From: Brasilonema sennae CENA114
Lineage (GTDB): Bacteria > Cyanobacteriota > Cyanobacteriia > Cyanobacteriales > Nostocaceae
DNA: 64,000 nucleotides
Direction: 5' to 3'
Assembly: GCF_006968745.1 (NCBI RefSeq)
Contig: NZ_CP030118.1
Location: 2,678,654 to 2,742,653, forward strand
Shown: in pieces, positions 51,339-61,538 of the stretch
Numbering within the stretch: the stretch's first letter is position 1
Layout: every line of letters starts with the position of its first letter
Program-made: the position numbers and the translations under genes
Notes under the pieces: model-generated
Databases searched by the model: none
What the model saw: the letters and a program-made list of their open reading frames with translations, nothing else
What the model was told of the DNA's origin: nothing

Positions 51339-51400
51339 AATCCGATGCATCACATAACCATATCTTAATCAAAAAGATTTGACTTTAAAGTACAACAAGC

Positions 51401-51853
51401 TTATTGAAACCCTTGTTGGATTTCCTCTGCAACCCGCTTAAGCCGACGCAGTTGAGATTGCATATCTTGTTTTGTCCAATTTTGGGCAAAGGTTTTGAAA
51501 CCCCAACTGACAAGAGGGTTGGGAATCTCGAACTCAAAGCGGTTAACTAGACAGGTTCCTTTGTCTAGAGGTTGACATTCCCAAACGTCGCGCCCTTTAA
51601 AAAAACCCTGGAACTCCCACACAACCAAACCGGGCTGTCTTTCCACTACTGTGCTATCCAATGTCGGCTTTATGACTGGTATTTGAATCACAAACCGACT
51701 TTTGCTACCAACATTGGTACTCCACACACCAACAGGTTCGCAACGCAAGACGGGATTGAGCCAGCGATGCATAAGAGTATTTTCGGTAATGCAGCGTTCC
51801 ACAGTTGTGGCTGTGGCGTTAATTTGAATTGACTGTTCAAAGACTTGAGACAT
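51401..51853 (-). CDS. SRPBCC-family protein
   Basis: 150 residues from ATG 51853 (MSQVFEQSIQINATATTVER), the usual beginning of the family; ATG 51880 would add nine residues with no ribosome site. The strand-helix-strand start and the later GTCLVNRFEFEIPNPL with a C-terminal long helix (MQSQLRRLKRVAEEI) fit the polyketide-cyclase/START fold. A ligand-binding role is likely; ligand unknown. Converges with the DUF7219-like gene. Confidence 0.78.
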   Translation of the reverse strand: MSQVFEQSIQINATATTVERCITENTLMHRWLNPVLRCEPVGVWSTNVGSKSRFVIQIPVIKPTLDSTVVERQPGLVVWEFQGFFKGRDVWECQPLDKGTCLVNRFEFEIPNPLVSWGFKTFAQNWTKQDMQSQLRRLKRVAEEIQQGFQ

Positions 51854-52166
51854 TCCACATCTTTTTTGGTATGGCTGCATTTAGAGTAACGCGAAATTCC
51901 GCACTGCCAACGGATTTGTAAAAGTATGGCAACTCAGTTGAGTGTTGCTCTGTATATGGTATAAATACTCTATTGTTTAAGAAAATCAAAAAAAAGTATC
52001 AAAGTCAAAAAATTACTCTTGATATTCATTTTTTTGTAGAACTTTGCTGGTAAATTTATAGACAAAACGCTGATAATTTACGGAAGCGTAGGATTATCAG
52101 GACAATTTACATCAGAAACATCTAGGTGTTTTCTGCAATAACACTCAACTTTAATTCTGAACAACC

Positions 52167-53819
52167 ATGAACACAACTTGGCAAGACATAACCCAGGTGA
52201 TGGAAGTTGGTTTATCAATGAGGGTGCGATATTTCTCAGAACAATTATTAGCACAATCGCCAACCTTGCCATCGGAACGACCCGATACAGTCACTTACCT
52301 GCAAGGAACTCTACAACAGGTACTTAATTTTATGCCCCGTTTGCTGGGAGCAGTGCTGATTTTGTTAGTTGGCTGGCTGATTGCTGCTATTGTATCTGCT
52401 GTAGTACGCTCGCTCCTCAAACGCACCAATATAGACAACCGCATTGCTTCGGGGATAACCGGTGGTAGGGATGTTCCTCAAGTAGAGGGAATTATCTCCA
52501 GCATAGTCTTCTGGAGCATCCTACTCATAACAATAGTTGCCGTTTTAGATACGTTACAACTTAGAGTTGCTTCTCAGCCGCTCAACAGTTTTCTCAATCA
52601 AATTGGTGACTTTTTACCCAGACTAGTGAGTGCTGCGGTTATCTTAGGAGTCGCCTGGTTAGTAGCTAGTCTAGTCAAGCTGATAACCATACGCGCACTA
52701 CAAGCGTTGCGGATAGACGAACGATTAAATCCACCACAAGACGATAGGCTAAATCTCAATAGCTTGTCTATCAGTGAGACGATTGGCAATGCTCTGTATT
52801 GGTTTATCTTTTTAGTCTTTCTCATCCCGTTGCTTGAGAATTTAGGGTTAACCCAAGCATTAGTACCAGTTGAATCTCTTGTCACACAGATTATCTCAAT
52901 AATACCCAATATTTTGGGTGCAACGTTAATTGCTGCGATTGGCTGGTTTGTGGCTAACATCGTGCGTCGAATTGTCACAAACTTACTGGGGACAACGGGA
53001 ATTGACAATTTGGGAAATCGGTTTGGTTTGAGTGGAGCTTCAGGAACGCAATCCCTATCGATGATTATCGGTACAATTGTTTATGTCTTGATTTTGATTC
53101 CTGTCGCAATTGCGGCACTCAATCAACTGCAAATTGCAGCGATTTCCGTACCGGCAATCTCAATGCTGGAACAGATTCTCAATGTACTGCCGAGTATCTT
53201 TACAGCAATAGCTATTTTGATTATTGCCTATTTTGTTGGGCGGTTTGTATCAGAGTTGGTAACTAATATACTCACAAGTATAGGATTTAACAACATTTTC
53301 TCTGTTCTCGGTCTGCCATCACCCACCAGACGAGTCGTCATTGCACAAGAACCAATAGCACCTGGAGTATCAAAGAGCACTCCGTCGGAAATCGTCGGCA
53401 TTATCGCTCTTGTCGGTATTATGCTGTTTGCAACTTTGGCAGCAGTTAATATCCTGAACATTCCAGCGCTCACAGTATTGGTGAGTGGTATTGTGGTAGT
53501 GTTGGGGCGGATTTTGGCCGGATTGGTCGTATTCGCTATCGGTTTGTTTCTGGCAAATCTTGCTTTCAGCATTATTACCAGTTCTGGCAATCGCCAAGCA
53601 CGGATTTTGGGACAACTCACCCGGATTGCGATTATTGCCTTTGTATCTGCAATGGCACTGCAACAGATTGGTGTTGCTAGTGATATTGTGAATTTAGCTT
53701 TTGGACTTTTACTGGGAGCGATCGCCGTTGCTATTGCATTGTCGTTTGGTTTAGGTGCTCGCGATATTGCCAGAGGACAAGTCCAAGAGTGGCTTGACTC
53801 CTTCAAAGGAAGAAATTAA
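52167..53819 (+). CDS. TM-helix-repeat mechanosensitive channel-like protein
   Basis: 550 residues. Four similar units each begin with a LPRLL/MPRLL-type segment followed by a hydrophobic helix and a small domain: FMPRLLGAVLILLVGWLIAA, FLPRLVSAAVILGVAWLVAS, IIPNILGATLIAAIGWFVAN and VLPSIFTAIAILIIAYFVGR. These are TM_helix repeats known from cyanobacterial conserved channel-like proteins related to MscS. The end LLLGAIAVAIALSFGLGARD with DIARGQVQEWL resembles the MscS pore helix. It is probably an osmotic-stress channel; the substrate is unknown. A strong hairpin lies downstream. Confidence 0.82.
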   Translation: MNTTWQDITQVMEVGLSMRVRYFSEQLLAQSPTLPSERPDTVTYLQGTLQQVLNFMPRLLGAVLILLVGWLIAAIVSAVVRSLLKRTNIDNRIASGITGGRDVPQVEGIISSIVFWSILLITIVAVLDTLQLRVASQPLNSFLNQIGDFLPRLVSAAVILGVAWLVASLVKLITIRALQALRIDERLNPPQDDRLNLNSLSISETIGNALYWFIFLVFLIPLLENLGLTQALVPVESLVTQIISIIPNILGATLIAAIGWFVANIVRRIVTNLLGTTGIDNLGNRFGLSGASGTQSLSMIIGTIVYVLILIPVAIAALNQLQIAAISVPAISMLEQILNVLPSIFTAIAILIIAYFVGRFVSELVTNILTSIGFNNIFSVLGLPSPTRRVVIAQEPIAPGVSKSTPSEIVGIIALVGIMLFATLAAVNILNIPALTVLVSGIVVVLGRILAGLVVFAIGLFLANLAFSIITSSGNRQARILGQLTRIAIIAFVSAMALQQIGVASDIVNLAFGLLLGAIAVAIALSFGLGARDIARGQVQEWLDSFKGRN

Positions 53820-53865
53820 CTAGTTGTTTGCTCTGAAGACGGACTATAACCTCTCAGGCTTTATA

Positions 53866-53940
53866 TCTTAAGCCGTGAATCTTGTCAAGAGCCAAAAGTT
53901 ATCCTTAACCGGAGAACCTTGGCTCTTGAGTACCTTAAGA
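53866..53940. terminator. Nested stem-loop after the channel gene
   Basis: TCTTAAG (53866-53872) pairs with CTTAAGA (53934-53940), and inside it CAAGAGCCAA (53886-53895) pairs perfectly with TTGGCTCTTG (53919-53928). No U-run follows, so it may stabilise the RNA or act as a Rho-independent-like terminator of weak type. Confidence 0.55.
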
Positions 53941-54508
53941 CAAAACGTGCAATCTGAGGTGTTTTCACCGATTTGTCGCAAATAATGTGTAAAATTTTAT
54001 GAGTTTGCAAATTACAAACAACAATCTAAAGGTATAATTGTAGAGAAAAACAAAAAATAAGGGAAACAAACAACAAATCTAGAAACAGCGAAATATAAAA
54101 AGAAGTAGGATTTCACGAATCGTTGGAACTATAAAAAAGGTTTTGCAGCAAACAAGCAGCTTTTTATTGACTCAGAATCACAGAATGCAAAAATCGCTGC
54201 TATTTTTCAGAAAAGATTTCGGGAATCACCCTTGATTGGGTTGTAGTAAGCATTGAGACTAAGACTTGGCTGAACATGAACTGTTAGACCATGAGTAGGA
54301 GAAGATAGAGCCGTGGGTAGACAGTGCGTTATAGTACTGCCTCCTCTACAGGTAACTGGCGTTGAGGTTACGTCCCTTGTAGCGACTGACGTCGAGCTTT
54401 TCTCCTATAGCCTCCTATCCGTACAATCTTAAAGGGTGGTTTCCGGCTAAGAGTCTGCGACTAGAAGTTGGAAAAGTTTTCAAGTGTTTAGTTAAACCTC
54501 ATCTACTT
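53941..54508. other. Intergenic leader of the fasciclin gene with possible RNA structure
   Basis: TAGGAGAA (54296-54303) pairs with TTCTCCTA (54400-54407) and encloses GTAAC...GTTAC hairpins near 54353-54372. The enclosed 96 bases are GC-richer than their surroundings. It lies 100 bases before the start of the fasciclin gene and could be a structured 5' leader or a small RNA, but no known riboswitch class matches. Confidence 0.35.
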
Positions 54509-55099
54509 ATGCTTAATCAAAATCCTCTAAAAGCCCCAATCACCAAGAGCCAGTTCAAGAAATTAGCTTGCGCTGTAGGAATTGCTGGTGTCACTACCCT
54601 CATCAGTGTTCCTGTGTTAGCCAAATTCTATCCTCCTATGGCTCTTTTTCAGCCTTCAGCTCATCGCAGTTATCCCTACCGCAACTCTGAGAAAAGCATT
54701 GCTGATACACTAAGCCAAAATACTAAATTTGCTAATCTTTATCATGAGTTGAAAAAAGCAGGTCTTCTGGATACTTTGAAGCAAGGTAATTACACAATAT
54801 TTGCTCCAACCAATGAAGCCTTTAATGCTTTACCTAAAAAGGACTTTGAGCGATATAGCCAGCCACAAAATCGAGCCAAAGTGCTGAAGTATCATTTAGT
54901 TACTAGTAATATTACTGGTAAAGACCAAGACCTAAATGGTAAATTAGTCACAACTGTTGAAGGGGATCAAATCAAAATAACTGTTGACCCAGAAGGCACA
55001 GTCAAGCTGAATAATGCGATTGGTAAGCATCCCTCTATCAAAGCAAGCAATGGTGTGATTATTGAAGTTGACAAGGTACTTATGCCCCCTGGGTTGTAA
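54509..55099 (+). CDS. Secreted fasciclin (FAS1) domain protein
   Basis: 196 residues. The N-terminus has a signal peptide (KKLACAVGIAGVTTLISVPV then LA-K). One FAS1 domain covers about residues 62-196, with the H1 block GNYTIFAPTNEAFNALP, the YH motif in LKYHLVTSNI and a C-terminal NGVIIEVDKVLMPPGL. FAS1 proteins are extracellular adhesion modules; single-domain cyanobacterial forms are common. It may mediate attachment to matrix or sheath. Confidence 0.92.
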   Translation: MLNQNPLKAPITKSQFKKLACAVGIAGVTTLISVPVLAKFYPPMALFQPSAHRSYPYRNSEKSIADTLSQNTKFANLYHELKKAGLLDTLKQGNYTIFAPTNEAFNALPKKDFERYSQPQNRAKVLKYHLVTSNITGKDQDLNGKLVTTVEGDQIKITVDPEGTVKLNNAIGKHPSIKASNGVIIEVDKVLMPPGL

Positions 55100-55378
55100 A
55101 ACTCTACTTGTACGGGTGGTCAATCTCTGCTCTGCGCAGACCTCGTAAGTGCAGAGCACGCAATCATGCGCTCTTCCGTAAGGCGTGCCGTAGGCATACA
55201 AAGCAGCGTCTCGTAGAAAAGTGATCGCCAAATTGTATTCAACATAACTTGCTATTTTGCCTCGTTCCCAGTCTCCGACTGGGAATACCCATTTGGAGGG
55301 CTGTAGCCTCCCTTGATCACAGTATAATTGACACCAATGGGCACAGCATCCTGTGCCCAATTTTATTGTGTGTGTCGT
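55100..55378. repeat. Two dispersed repeat families in the spacer
   Basis: About 55128-55205 is the GC-rich palindromic family (TCTGCTCTGCGCAGACCTCG, GTAAGGCGTGCCGTAGGC). At 55261-55312 is the CTCGTTCCCAG family: CCCAGTC-TCC-GACTGGG, then GGAGG-GCTGTAG-CCTCC. The latter family also occurs at 23273 and 58668. Tail-to-tail spacer, no gene. Confidence 0.7.
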
Positions 55379-58276
55379 TTATTGCCAATTCCCCACTAGT
55401 ACAAACGGTGCCCAGAAATGGGGGTGAGTGTAATCCTGATTTTTGAGAGCCAGCTGATTTTTGAGAGCCAATTGTGCTTGTTGCAAGGCTTGTGCTTTAT
55501 TTATGTTTGTCTTCTTGGATTGCTCTAACTGACGATAAAATTCACCCATGACTTGAGCAGTACTTTTATCTTCTACAGACCACAGTGTCGCCAGTGTACT
55601 GCGTGCTCCAGAACGCACCGCAACTCCAGCCAATCCTAAAGCAGCTCGATCATCTCCACTAGCTGTCTGGCAAGCACTGAGAACTAATAATTCGATTGGT
55701 GTACGCTGGTACTGGGTGTTGTCTCGCAGTAAGCCACCCAATTCTTTAACATTGATGCGGCGATCCCAAGCGAGGATAAACGTATCCTTAACCCTGGAGC
55801 TAAACTGACCATGAGTTGCTAGATGGACTATGGGAGGAACACGAGATGCAGCAGTCTGTTTTTGAATCTCGGCGGTAGTAAATTTTTCGTTGAGGAGTTC
55901 CTTAGATGAAACTCCAAATTTTTCGATTTGTTCTAGTTCCTGCTTTACGTAACTTAATTTTGGAAAACTCTCATTTGGGGGGTTTTCGCTGAGTCCGGCT
56001 GTTAAAGCTCTCAAACCAACCTTTGAAATTGGTTTTGGATTCACTAGCTGCAAACCAGGTGTTACAGCAATGGCATACTTTTCTAGTAGATACTGCTTGC
56101 CATCGTGAAGAATACCCATAGGGATATTCCGCAAGTCTTTATCCAGTACAAAAGCCAAAGTCTGGACTTTACTGTTTGCTAACTCTGCTTCCAGTGGTTG
56201 AATTATCCAGCCATACAATTTTTGGTATATAGGCAAAAAGTCATTCTCTTTACTGGTAAAAGTGGCGAGAGAACGTTGCACATCGTCTTGTACAATTTTC
56301 TTAAGTTCTCCTGGACCAACAGGAGCTGTATGAAGGGTTAAAGGTTGATTTGGTAGGCTCAGAATAACCTCTAACCGGTCTTCCAAAGCAATTGTATAGA
56401 TAACTGCTGCGGTTTTATCTATATCATCAATCTTTTGGGCTTTTGCCTCTACGCAGGATTCTCGGAAAAAGTTGTTTAATTCAGCTAATTGTAGAGATTC
56501 AATAACGGTACGAGCTTGATCTATGTATGTTTGAGGGTTTTCCTTTTTTTGAGTTTGTTTTAATGAATCTACCTGTTTTGTTCCTGCTTGTTTTAAGGAA
56601 TCTACATATTTTAAATCTAACTCAACTAACTCTCGATAAACTGGTTCGACATTGTTCCGAAAAGAAAACTGTACTTCTGGGTTGATTGCTACTAACTCAC
56701 TGCGTAGTGACTGAAGGGCATTATATGCTTTGGTGTAAGCGGCGATCGCATCCTTAGTCTCTCCTTGATCTTTACGTATCCGCCCCAACTGCCAGAAATA
56801 CTGGTAAGCTACGTCTGGTGTTGAAAAACTGGAAGCTAAACTTAGAGCTTGTTTTGTTAATTCTTCTGCTTTCGGTAAATCTTTCTTCAGTTCGTACAGT
56901 CTGCCACGATTTCCCAAAGCATAAGCCTCGGCTCTTTTGTCTTCCAAACTTCTGGCTTGTTGTGCAGCTTTCACCAATATCCTATCAATGTCGTCAAGGA
57001 TTGGGAGTTTGGAATTAGCTTGGAGTGGGAATTGTTCTTGTTGAGCTAATTTGAGTAAATTCTGAGCAAAGTTGATTTGGAGGTACACTCCTGTCCGGCT
57101 AGCAGACAAGTTGTTCAGTTCAGGATTGAGCTTGTTCCATAATTGTTCTGCTTCTAATATTGTTTTCTGATTATCTTCTTGCGACAAGTTCTCCGACTGT
57201 TGTGATTCTGACGATTTTTTTGGTTTCAACTCGCTCAACCACAAGCTCAGTTTATTCAGTTCTGCTTGTTGTCGCACAGTTGGCGATGGAGACAGCTTCA
57301 CGACTTTAGTGTAAGAATCAAGTGCTTCTCGTTGAGATTCCTCTCTTGTGTCCCGAACTAGATCAACTTCACCTAAGTCACGTGCTGTATTGCCTAAACT
57401 CAGATAAACATCAGCTTGCTCTTGGGGAGAATTTAAATTTTGAGCTTGCTTTAAACTTGCTTTCAAAATCATTTGAGACTGCTCTAATTGACCAATGAAT
57501 CGCTGCAGTTCTCCGAGACTTCGTAATCCCACAACTTTGTATACAGAAGGACGTTGAAGTTCAATGGCTTGAAGTTTTTTCGTGAGTTCTTCTGGAGTTA
57601 ATTGACCTAACTTATCACAGCTTTTTACCCCGAGTTCTTGATTGAAAACTTCTAATAAAGTACTACAAGCACGAGGATAAAGACCCAAATCTTGCATCGC
57701 TTGAGCTTGATTAATCTTGCTCTGTGCTAATTTTTCTGGATCATTCGCTCTTGCATAAATCTTAGTTGCTTCTTGCCAAGAGTTGAGAGCATCTGCTGTT
57801 TGACCTAATTCTCTTTGCAAAGAGCCTTGAATCTCCAAGCTTTGAGCCAAGACTTTTAATTCTTGTTTTCCTTGTAATGGTGTTTTCAAAAGTGCCAAAC
57901 TGTCTTCGATTGCCTTTTTAGCTTGTTCCCACTGTCCCAGTTGTTGATAGCTCAAAGAGAGATTGCTCAACGCCATTGCTTGATTTAATCTATCTCTTCT
58001 AGCAGCAAAAACACTCGCTGTTTGTTTCCAAGCTGATGCTGCTTCCTCAAATCTTCCACTCTGATAGAATTTGACTGCTTTGTTAGCTAACTGTTCAGCA
58101 TCATATGGAGATTGGACAATCGAGGTTGGTGAGGTTGGCGAAGAAACTTTAGCCCCAACAACAGGCGATATTCCTGAGAGGATAAATAATAAGGCTGCCA
58201 GAACAAGCGATCGCTTTTTATATATTCTTTTGGATAAATTTCGTATCTTTCTGAGTAGATATTTGTGGAATATCAT
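55379..58276 (-). CDS. Exported TPR-CHAT protease-like protein
   Basis: 965 residues. N-terminal hydrophobic segment (SLVLAALLFILSGISPVVGA) as signal or anchor. Tetratricopeptide repeats dominate residues about 65-520 (for example AKKAIEDSLALLKTPL, AYALGNRGRLYELKKDLPKA). The C-terminal about 300 residues are a CHAT domain: catalytic His in VHLATHGQFSSR and Cys in LVLSACQTASGDDRA, followed by GARSTLATLWSVED. CHAT proteases are caspase-like cysteine peptidases. It lies downstream of the haemagglutinin-type genes on the same strand, a frequent cyanobacterial pairing; the CHAT protein may process or sense the exoproteins. Confidence 0.92.
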   Translation of the reverse strand: MIFHKYLLRKIRNLSKRIYKKRSLVLAALLFILSGISPVVGAKVSSPTSPTSIVQSPYDAEQLANKAVKFYQSGRFEEAASAWKQTASVFAARRDRLNQAMALSNLSLSYQQLGQWEQAKKAIEDSLALLKTPLQGKQELKVLAQSLEIQGSLQRELGQTADALNSWQEATKIYARANDPEKLAQSKINQAQAMQDLGLYPRACSTLLEVFNQELGVKSCDKLGQLTPEELTKKLQAIELQRPSVYKVVGLRSLGELQRFIGQLEQSQMILKASLKQAQNLNSPQEQADVYLSLGNTARDLGEVDLVRDTREESQREALDSYTKVVKLSPSPTVRQQAELNKLSLWLSELKPKKSSESQQSENLSQEDNQKTILEAEQLWNKLNPELNNLSASRTGVYLQINFAQNLLKLAQQEQFPLQANSKLPILDDIDRILVKAAQQARSLEDKRAEAYALGNRGRLYELKKDLPKAEELTKQALSLASSFSTPDVAYQYFWQLGRIRKDQGETKDAIAAYTKAYNALQSLRSELVAINPEVQFSFRNNVEPVYRELVELDLKYVDSLKQAGTKQVDSLKQTQKKENPQTYIDQARTVIESLQLAELNNFFRESCVEAKAQKIDDIDKTAAVIYTIALEDRLEVILSLPNQPLTLHTAPVGPGELKKIVQDDVQRSLATFTSKENDFLPIYQKLYGWIIQPLEAELANSKVQTLAFVLDKDLRNIPMGILHDGKQYLLEKYAIAVTPGLQLVNPKPISKVGLRALTAGLSENPPNESFPKLSYVKQELEQIEKFGVSSKELLNEKFTTAEIQKQTAASRVPPIVHLATHGQFSSRVKDTFILAWDRRINVKELGGLLRDNTQYQRTPIELLVLSACQTASGDDRAALGLAGVAVRSGARSTLATLWSVEDKSTAQVMGEFYRQLEQSKKTNINKAQALQQAQLALKNQLALKNQDYTHPHFWAPFVLVGNWQ

Positions 58277-58862
58277 ATTTGGCTCCTTCTGTCAAAAATA
58301 TATAATGATTACTAATTCCTAAGTTCCGTTAACAGACACATACCTCAACGTACAGCACAACGACTAGCAGGTATTAGTTGCGTAAGTCCTGAGCTGTTTT
58401 AGAAAATATTGAAGAATTCACCAACTCAGAATGGGCTGCGCTTTTGCACTCTACAGGAGTCAACAATCCTTTAGTGGGGGATTGGGGTTCGTCACTGTCT
58501 TGTTAAGCACGCTCATCAAAGATTTAGTGAGGGACTTAAACCCCCTTATTTAGATCTTGCACCTTGACTTTAGTACCTCTTGAACTTAACGTTCAGGGCT
58601 GCATAGCCAAAGTCCGTTAAAAATCAGATCTTGCACCAGTATCAACAACGAAGCAGAGCCTCGATATCTTGTTCCCAGGCTGTAGCCCAGGAACGAGGGT
58701 TGGGAGGCTCAGCCTCCCGATAATTGAGAATGCTGCAAGATGTTAGTTAAAACGGACTTAAACTTTGAGCCAAGAAATTTCTTTCTTCGCGGACAAGAAT
58801 TATGCTGCAAGAATGGTATCAGTATTGTACGTTTAATTTGGTTGTTTTACTTGTGAAGAATT
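58277..58862. other. Intergenic region between the exoprotein and CHAT genes
   Basis: 586 bases holding repeats (see the element at 58628-58741). A single TAGATCTTGCACC near 58552 resembles one end of that element. No open frame of quality; on the minus strand it should hold a promoter for the CHAT gene or be read through. Confidence 0.5.
58628..58741. repeat. MITE-like element, second family, copy 2
   Basis: Left end ATCTTGCACCAGTATCAA (58628-58645) and right end TTGAGAATGCTGCAAGAT (58724-58741) are inverted at 15 of 18 positions and match the ends at 47987-48154. Nested in it is a GTTCCCAGGC...GCCCAGGAAC hairpin (58668-58699) and GGGAGGCTCAGCCTCCC (58702-58718), the third copy of the CTCGTTCCCAG family. 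Confidence 0.6.
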
Positions 58863-61538
58863 TTATCTGTCTGCGGCGCAACTATTCGCAGGTGTTTGCG
58901 GTTGACGTTGTGGGCCAGTTTTGGTGGGATCATATGCTACCAGCACCACCTGACCTTTTTCGTTATATATCCAACCTTGAGCAGGTATTATGCGTTTGAC
59001 AGGTGGATTGGTAGATCGTTGCGTGTAAGTTGCAGTTGTTGAACTTACCGTACTGGGAATAGGCTCAATTAAATCAACACGCACATTGTCACTACTGAGG
59101 ATTTTATTAGGATCAGTTGGCAATCCTCCACGCCCGGTGATGGTAAAGGTACTACCAAAACCTTTAGCACAGGGGTTTTGGGCAATCTGCTGTCCGGGGT
59201 CGATCACAGTTTCTGTCAATTCAAATAATCCTTGACTAGGATCAATCTCTGGTGTGTTAAATTGCACAGTACCACTATACTGTGGACCGCGTTCGGAAGT
59301 CGCACTAATCACGCTGTCTGGAGAAAGAAATCTATTACCTTTAGTTGTAATGTTTACCTTCCCTCCATAACCTTGTTGGGCATTGGCTGTGATTTTGCTA
59401 TTTTCCAAGGCAACTAGGTTGTCAGTGTTGATGGTAATATTGCCTCCATCAGCTATGTTTGTCGCATTTGTGGTGATATTGCTGTTGCGGCGCAAGATAA
59501 CGTCGTCGGAATTCAGGATAATGTTGCCCTGTCCTGCTGTGGTGTTGGCGTTAATAGATGCTCGGTTGTCCAGTTTGATGGAGTTAGCCGTAACTGTTAG
59601 CAAGCCTGCACTTCCTCCTCCTGAACTGCTAACACTAACTTGTCCGTCGTTAGTCAAGTCAACAGCACTGGCATTAATATTTATATTGCCGCCTCTAAAA
59701 TTGCCTTCAGTTGTTGCTGTGACAGTACCATAATCTGATACACGTAAGTTACGAGTATTGATAGTGATATCACCAGCATTACCTCCGGCAAATCGCTTAC
59801 TAGTCGTTGTCACCGTAGTATTTTCAAAGTCACCAGAGCGATCGCTGTCGTCCGATATAAGTGGCTCTTTGCCTGAAATTTCTACTCGATTAGTGCCATT
59901 AATCACAATCTTACCAGAGTTACCACTGTTGAAGGATCTAGAGGAGACTTCTGTGCCATCTGTGATAAAAATAGAGCTTCCACTAATGTTTATATCACCT
60001 GCATTGCCTAGTGTTGGGTATGTTCTGGTTGCATCGGGAAATCCAACAGCAGTGTTGACCAAAGTATGTTGCAAATAGACCGGACCAGACGATTGTATTG
60101 TAATGTTGCCAGAATTTCTTCCTCTACCAAAGACTTGGCTAACAACGGAGCTATTGTTTACTAATGATACAAACTGATTACCTTCCAATGATATATTGCC
60201 CGCATTTCCGCCGAAGCTGCCCGCAACCAAAAAAGCATTGTCTAAAGATATAGAAGTATTCGCTTTTAGTGATATGTTTCCGCTTTGTGGTACACCGCCG
60301 TAAGTGGAGATAAGTGTATCCCCAGCACTTGCATCCTGCCCAATTAAAGAAATCGAGCCTGTGGTGGCTTCAAGTGATATGTTTCCAGAAGGTCCACTTC
60401 CACGCGGGCTTGTATTTAATGTAGGAGGAAGCGGAGAATCTGTTGGAGTACTAGCCTTATTCGTGATCGAAATTTCACCAGCTTTAATATTAATGTTACC
60501 TGCATTGCCAGTAGCATCTTCATCTACAATATTAGTCACTTGGCTGGGATAGTTAATAGTCACTTTCCCAATCGCATTGAGTGTAATGTCTCCTGGTGGT
60601 GAGTTATCTGCTGTTAATCCTTTGCCAACGCCAGCAAAAATATTTCCTCCCAAAAGGTCTATATTTCCGGCATTCAGGACGACACTCCCTGCTCCTGTTG
60701 CACGTACATCAACAGTTGCACCATTTGTGAGCGATATATCACCGAATTGTACTCCCACAGGAAAACTCAAGCTTCCATTACTACTCAACCCAACTATCCC
60801 AGGAGCAGACAATCCTCCTATCTCAACTCGTCCTCCTGGTGCTGTTATTGCACCGCCATTTAAACTGACGTTACCACCTACCAGTGCGAAGGAGTTTCCT
60901 TGAGGAACACTAAGAACAGCAGATTGACTAGTAATATTTTGGGGATTATCGCGATACCTCAATCCAATCGGAACATTAATAGTTAACAATGGCGGCGCTT
61001 GCGGGTTAGTCGCACTAAATTCAAACCCATTGTCAAATAAAAAACTATTCGCGGTACTCCCCAAAAAGGAACCACCGATATTTAATTGGGCATTTGGTCC
61101 AAAAATAATCCCTGCTGGATTGAGTAAAAATAAGTTCGCTTTGCCGAGTGTTCTAATTAAACCATCAATATTAGAAACAGAACCACCTGTCACCCGGTTG
61201 ATGATGTTTAGGACATCCGTTGCATTATTGAAGTTCGCCGAGCCACCTGTGGGTACAGAAAATTCTTTAAAGCTGTGAAAAAGATTTCCTCCTCTTCTAG
61301 TTCCATCATTGATGTTGAAATTTTTGCCGTCAGGAGTGGTAACTGTGGTGGATACAGTTCCATCAGCAGAGACTTGCGCAACTGCAATACTCATAGGCGC
61401 AAGACTGCCCAGAGTGCATAGAGGTACAGCGAGTAAAGACAGCAAATAGATTTTGTTAACGTTGTGCAATCGCCTAAATGTTTTCATACGAGTATGCATT
61501 TTTTCTAAAGATTTTTTACATTGGTTTTTATGAGTCAA
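58863..61538 (-). CDS. Filamentous-haemagglutinin-type exoprotein (TpsA-like)
   Basis: 891 residues from 61538; Met codons at residues 15 and 18 are alternative starts. A long signal peptide (KIYLLSLLAVPLCTLGSLAP ending in VAQ) is followed by the TPS secretion domain with FNINDGTRRGGNLFHSFKEF, NIINRVTGG and ANLFLLNPAGIIFGPNAQLN. The rest is a beta-helix of repeated N-I-x-I/G-N-I units and ends with a conserved C-terminus (VKRIIPAQGWIYNEKGQVVL). Secreted through an outer-membrane TpsB/FhaC pore, which is not in this window. It shares its C-terminal ~150 residues with the gene upstream (62037), so they are paralogues. Confidence 0.9.
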   Translation of the reverse strand: MTHKNQCKKSLEKMHTRMKTFRRLHNVNKIYLLSLLAVPLCTLGSLAPMSIAVAQVSADGTVSTTVTTPDGKNFNINDGTRRGGNLFHSFKEFSVPTGGSANFNNATDVLNIINRVTGGSVSNIDGLIRTLGKANLFLLNPAGIIFGPNAQLNIGGSFLGSTANSFLFDNGFEFSATNPQAPPLLTINVPIGLRYRDNPQNITSQSAVLSVPQGNSFALVGGNVSLNGGAITAPGGRVEIGGLSAPGIVGLSSNGSLSFPVGVQFGDISLTNGATVDVRATGAGSVVLNAGNIDLLGGNIFAGVGKGLTADNSPPGDITLNAIGKVTINYPSQVTNIVDEDATGNAGNINIKAGEISITNKASTPTDSPLPPTLNTSPRGSGPSGNISLEATTGSISLIGQDASAGDTLISTYGGVPQSGNISLKANTSISLDNAFLVAGSFGGNAGNISLEGNQFVSLVNNSSVVSQVFGRGRNSGNITIQSSGPVYLQHTLVNTAVGFPDATRTYPTLGNAGDINISGSSIFITDGTEVSSRSFNSGNSGKIVINGTNRVEISGKEPLISDDSDRSGDFENTTVTTTSKRFAGGNAGDITINTRNLRVSDYGTVTATTEGNFRGGNININASAVDLTNDGQVSVSSSGGGSAGLLTVTANSIKLDNRASINANTTAGQGNIILNSDDVILRRNSNITTNATNIADGGNITINTDNLVALENSKITANAQQGYGGKVNITTKGNRFLSPDSVISATSERGPQYSGTVQFNTPEIDPSQGLFELTETVIDPGQQIAQNPCAKGFGSTFTITGRGGLPTDPNKILSSDNVRVDLIEPIPSTVSSTTATYTQRSTNPPVKRIIPAQGWIYNEKGQVVLVAYDPTKTGPQRQPQTPANSCAADR

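Noticed and set aside
59383..61278. Several plus-strand open frames rich in Pro/Ala/Leu
   Set aside because: Antisense shadows of the Gly/Asn-rich exoprotein gene; the same happens at 62518-63771.
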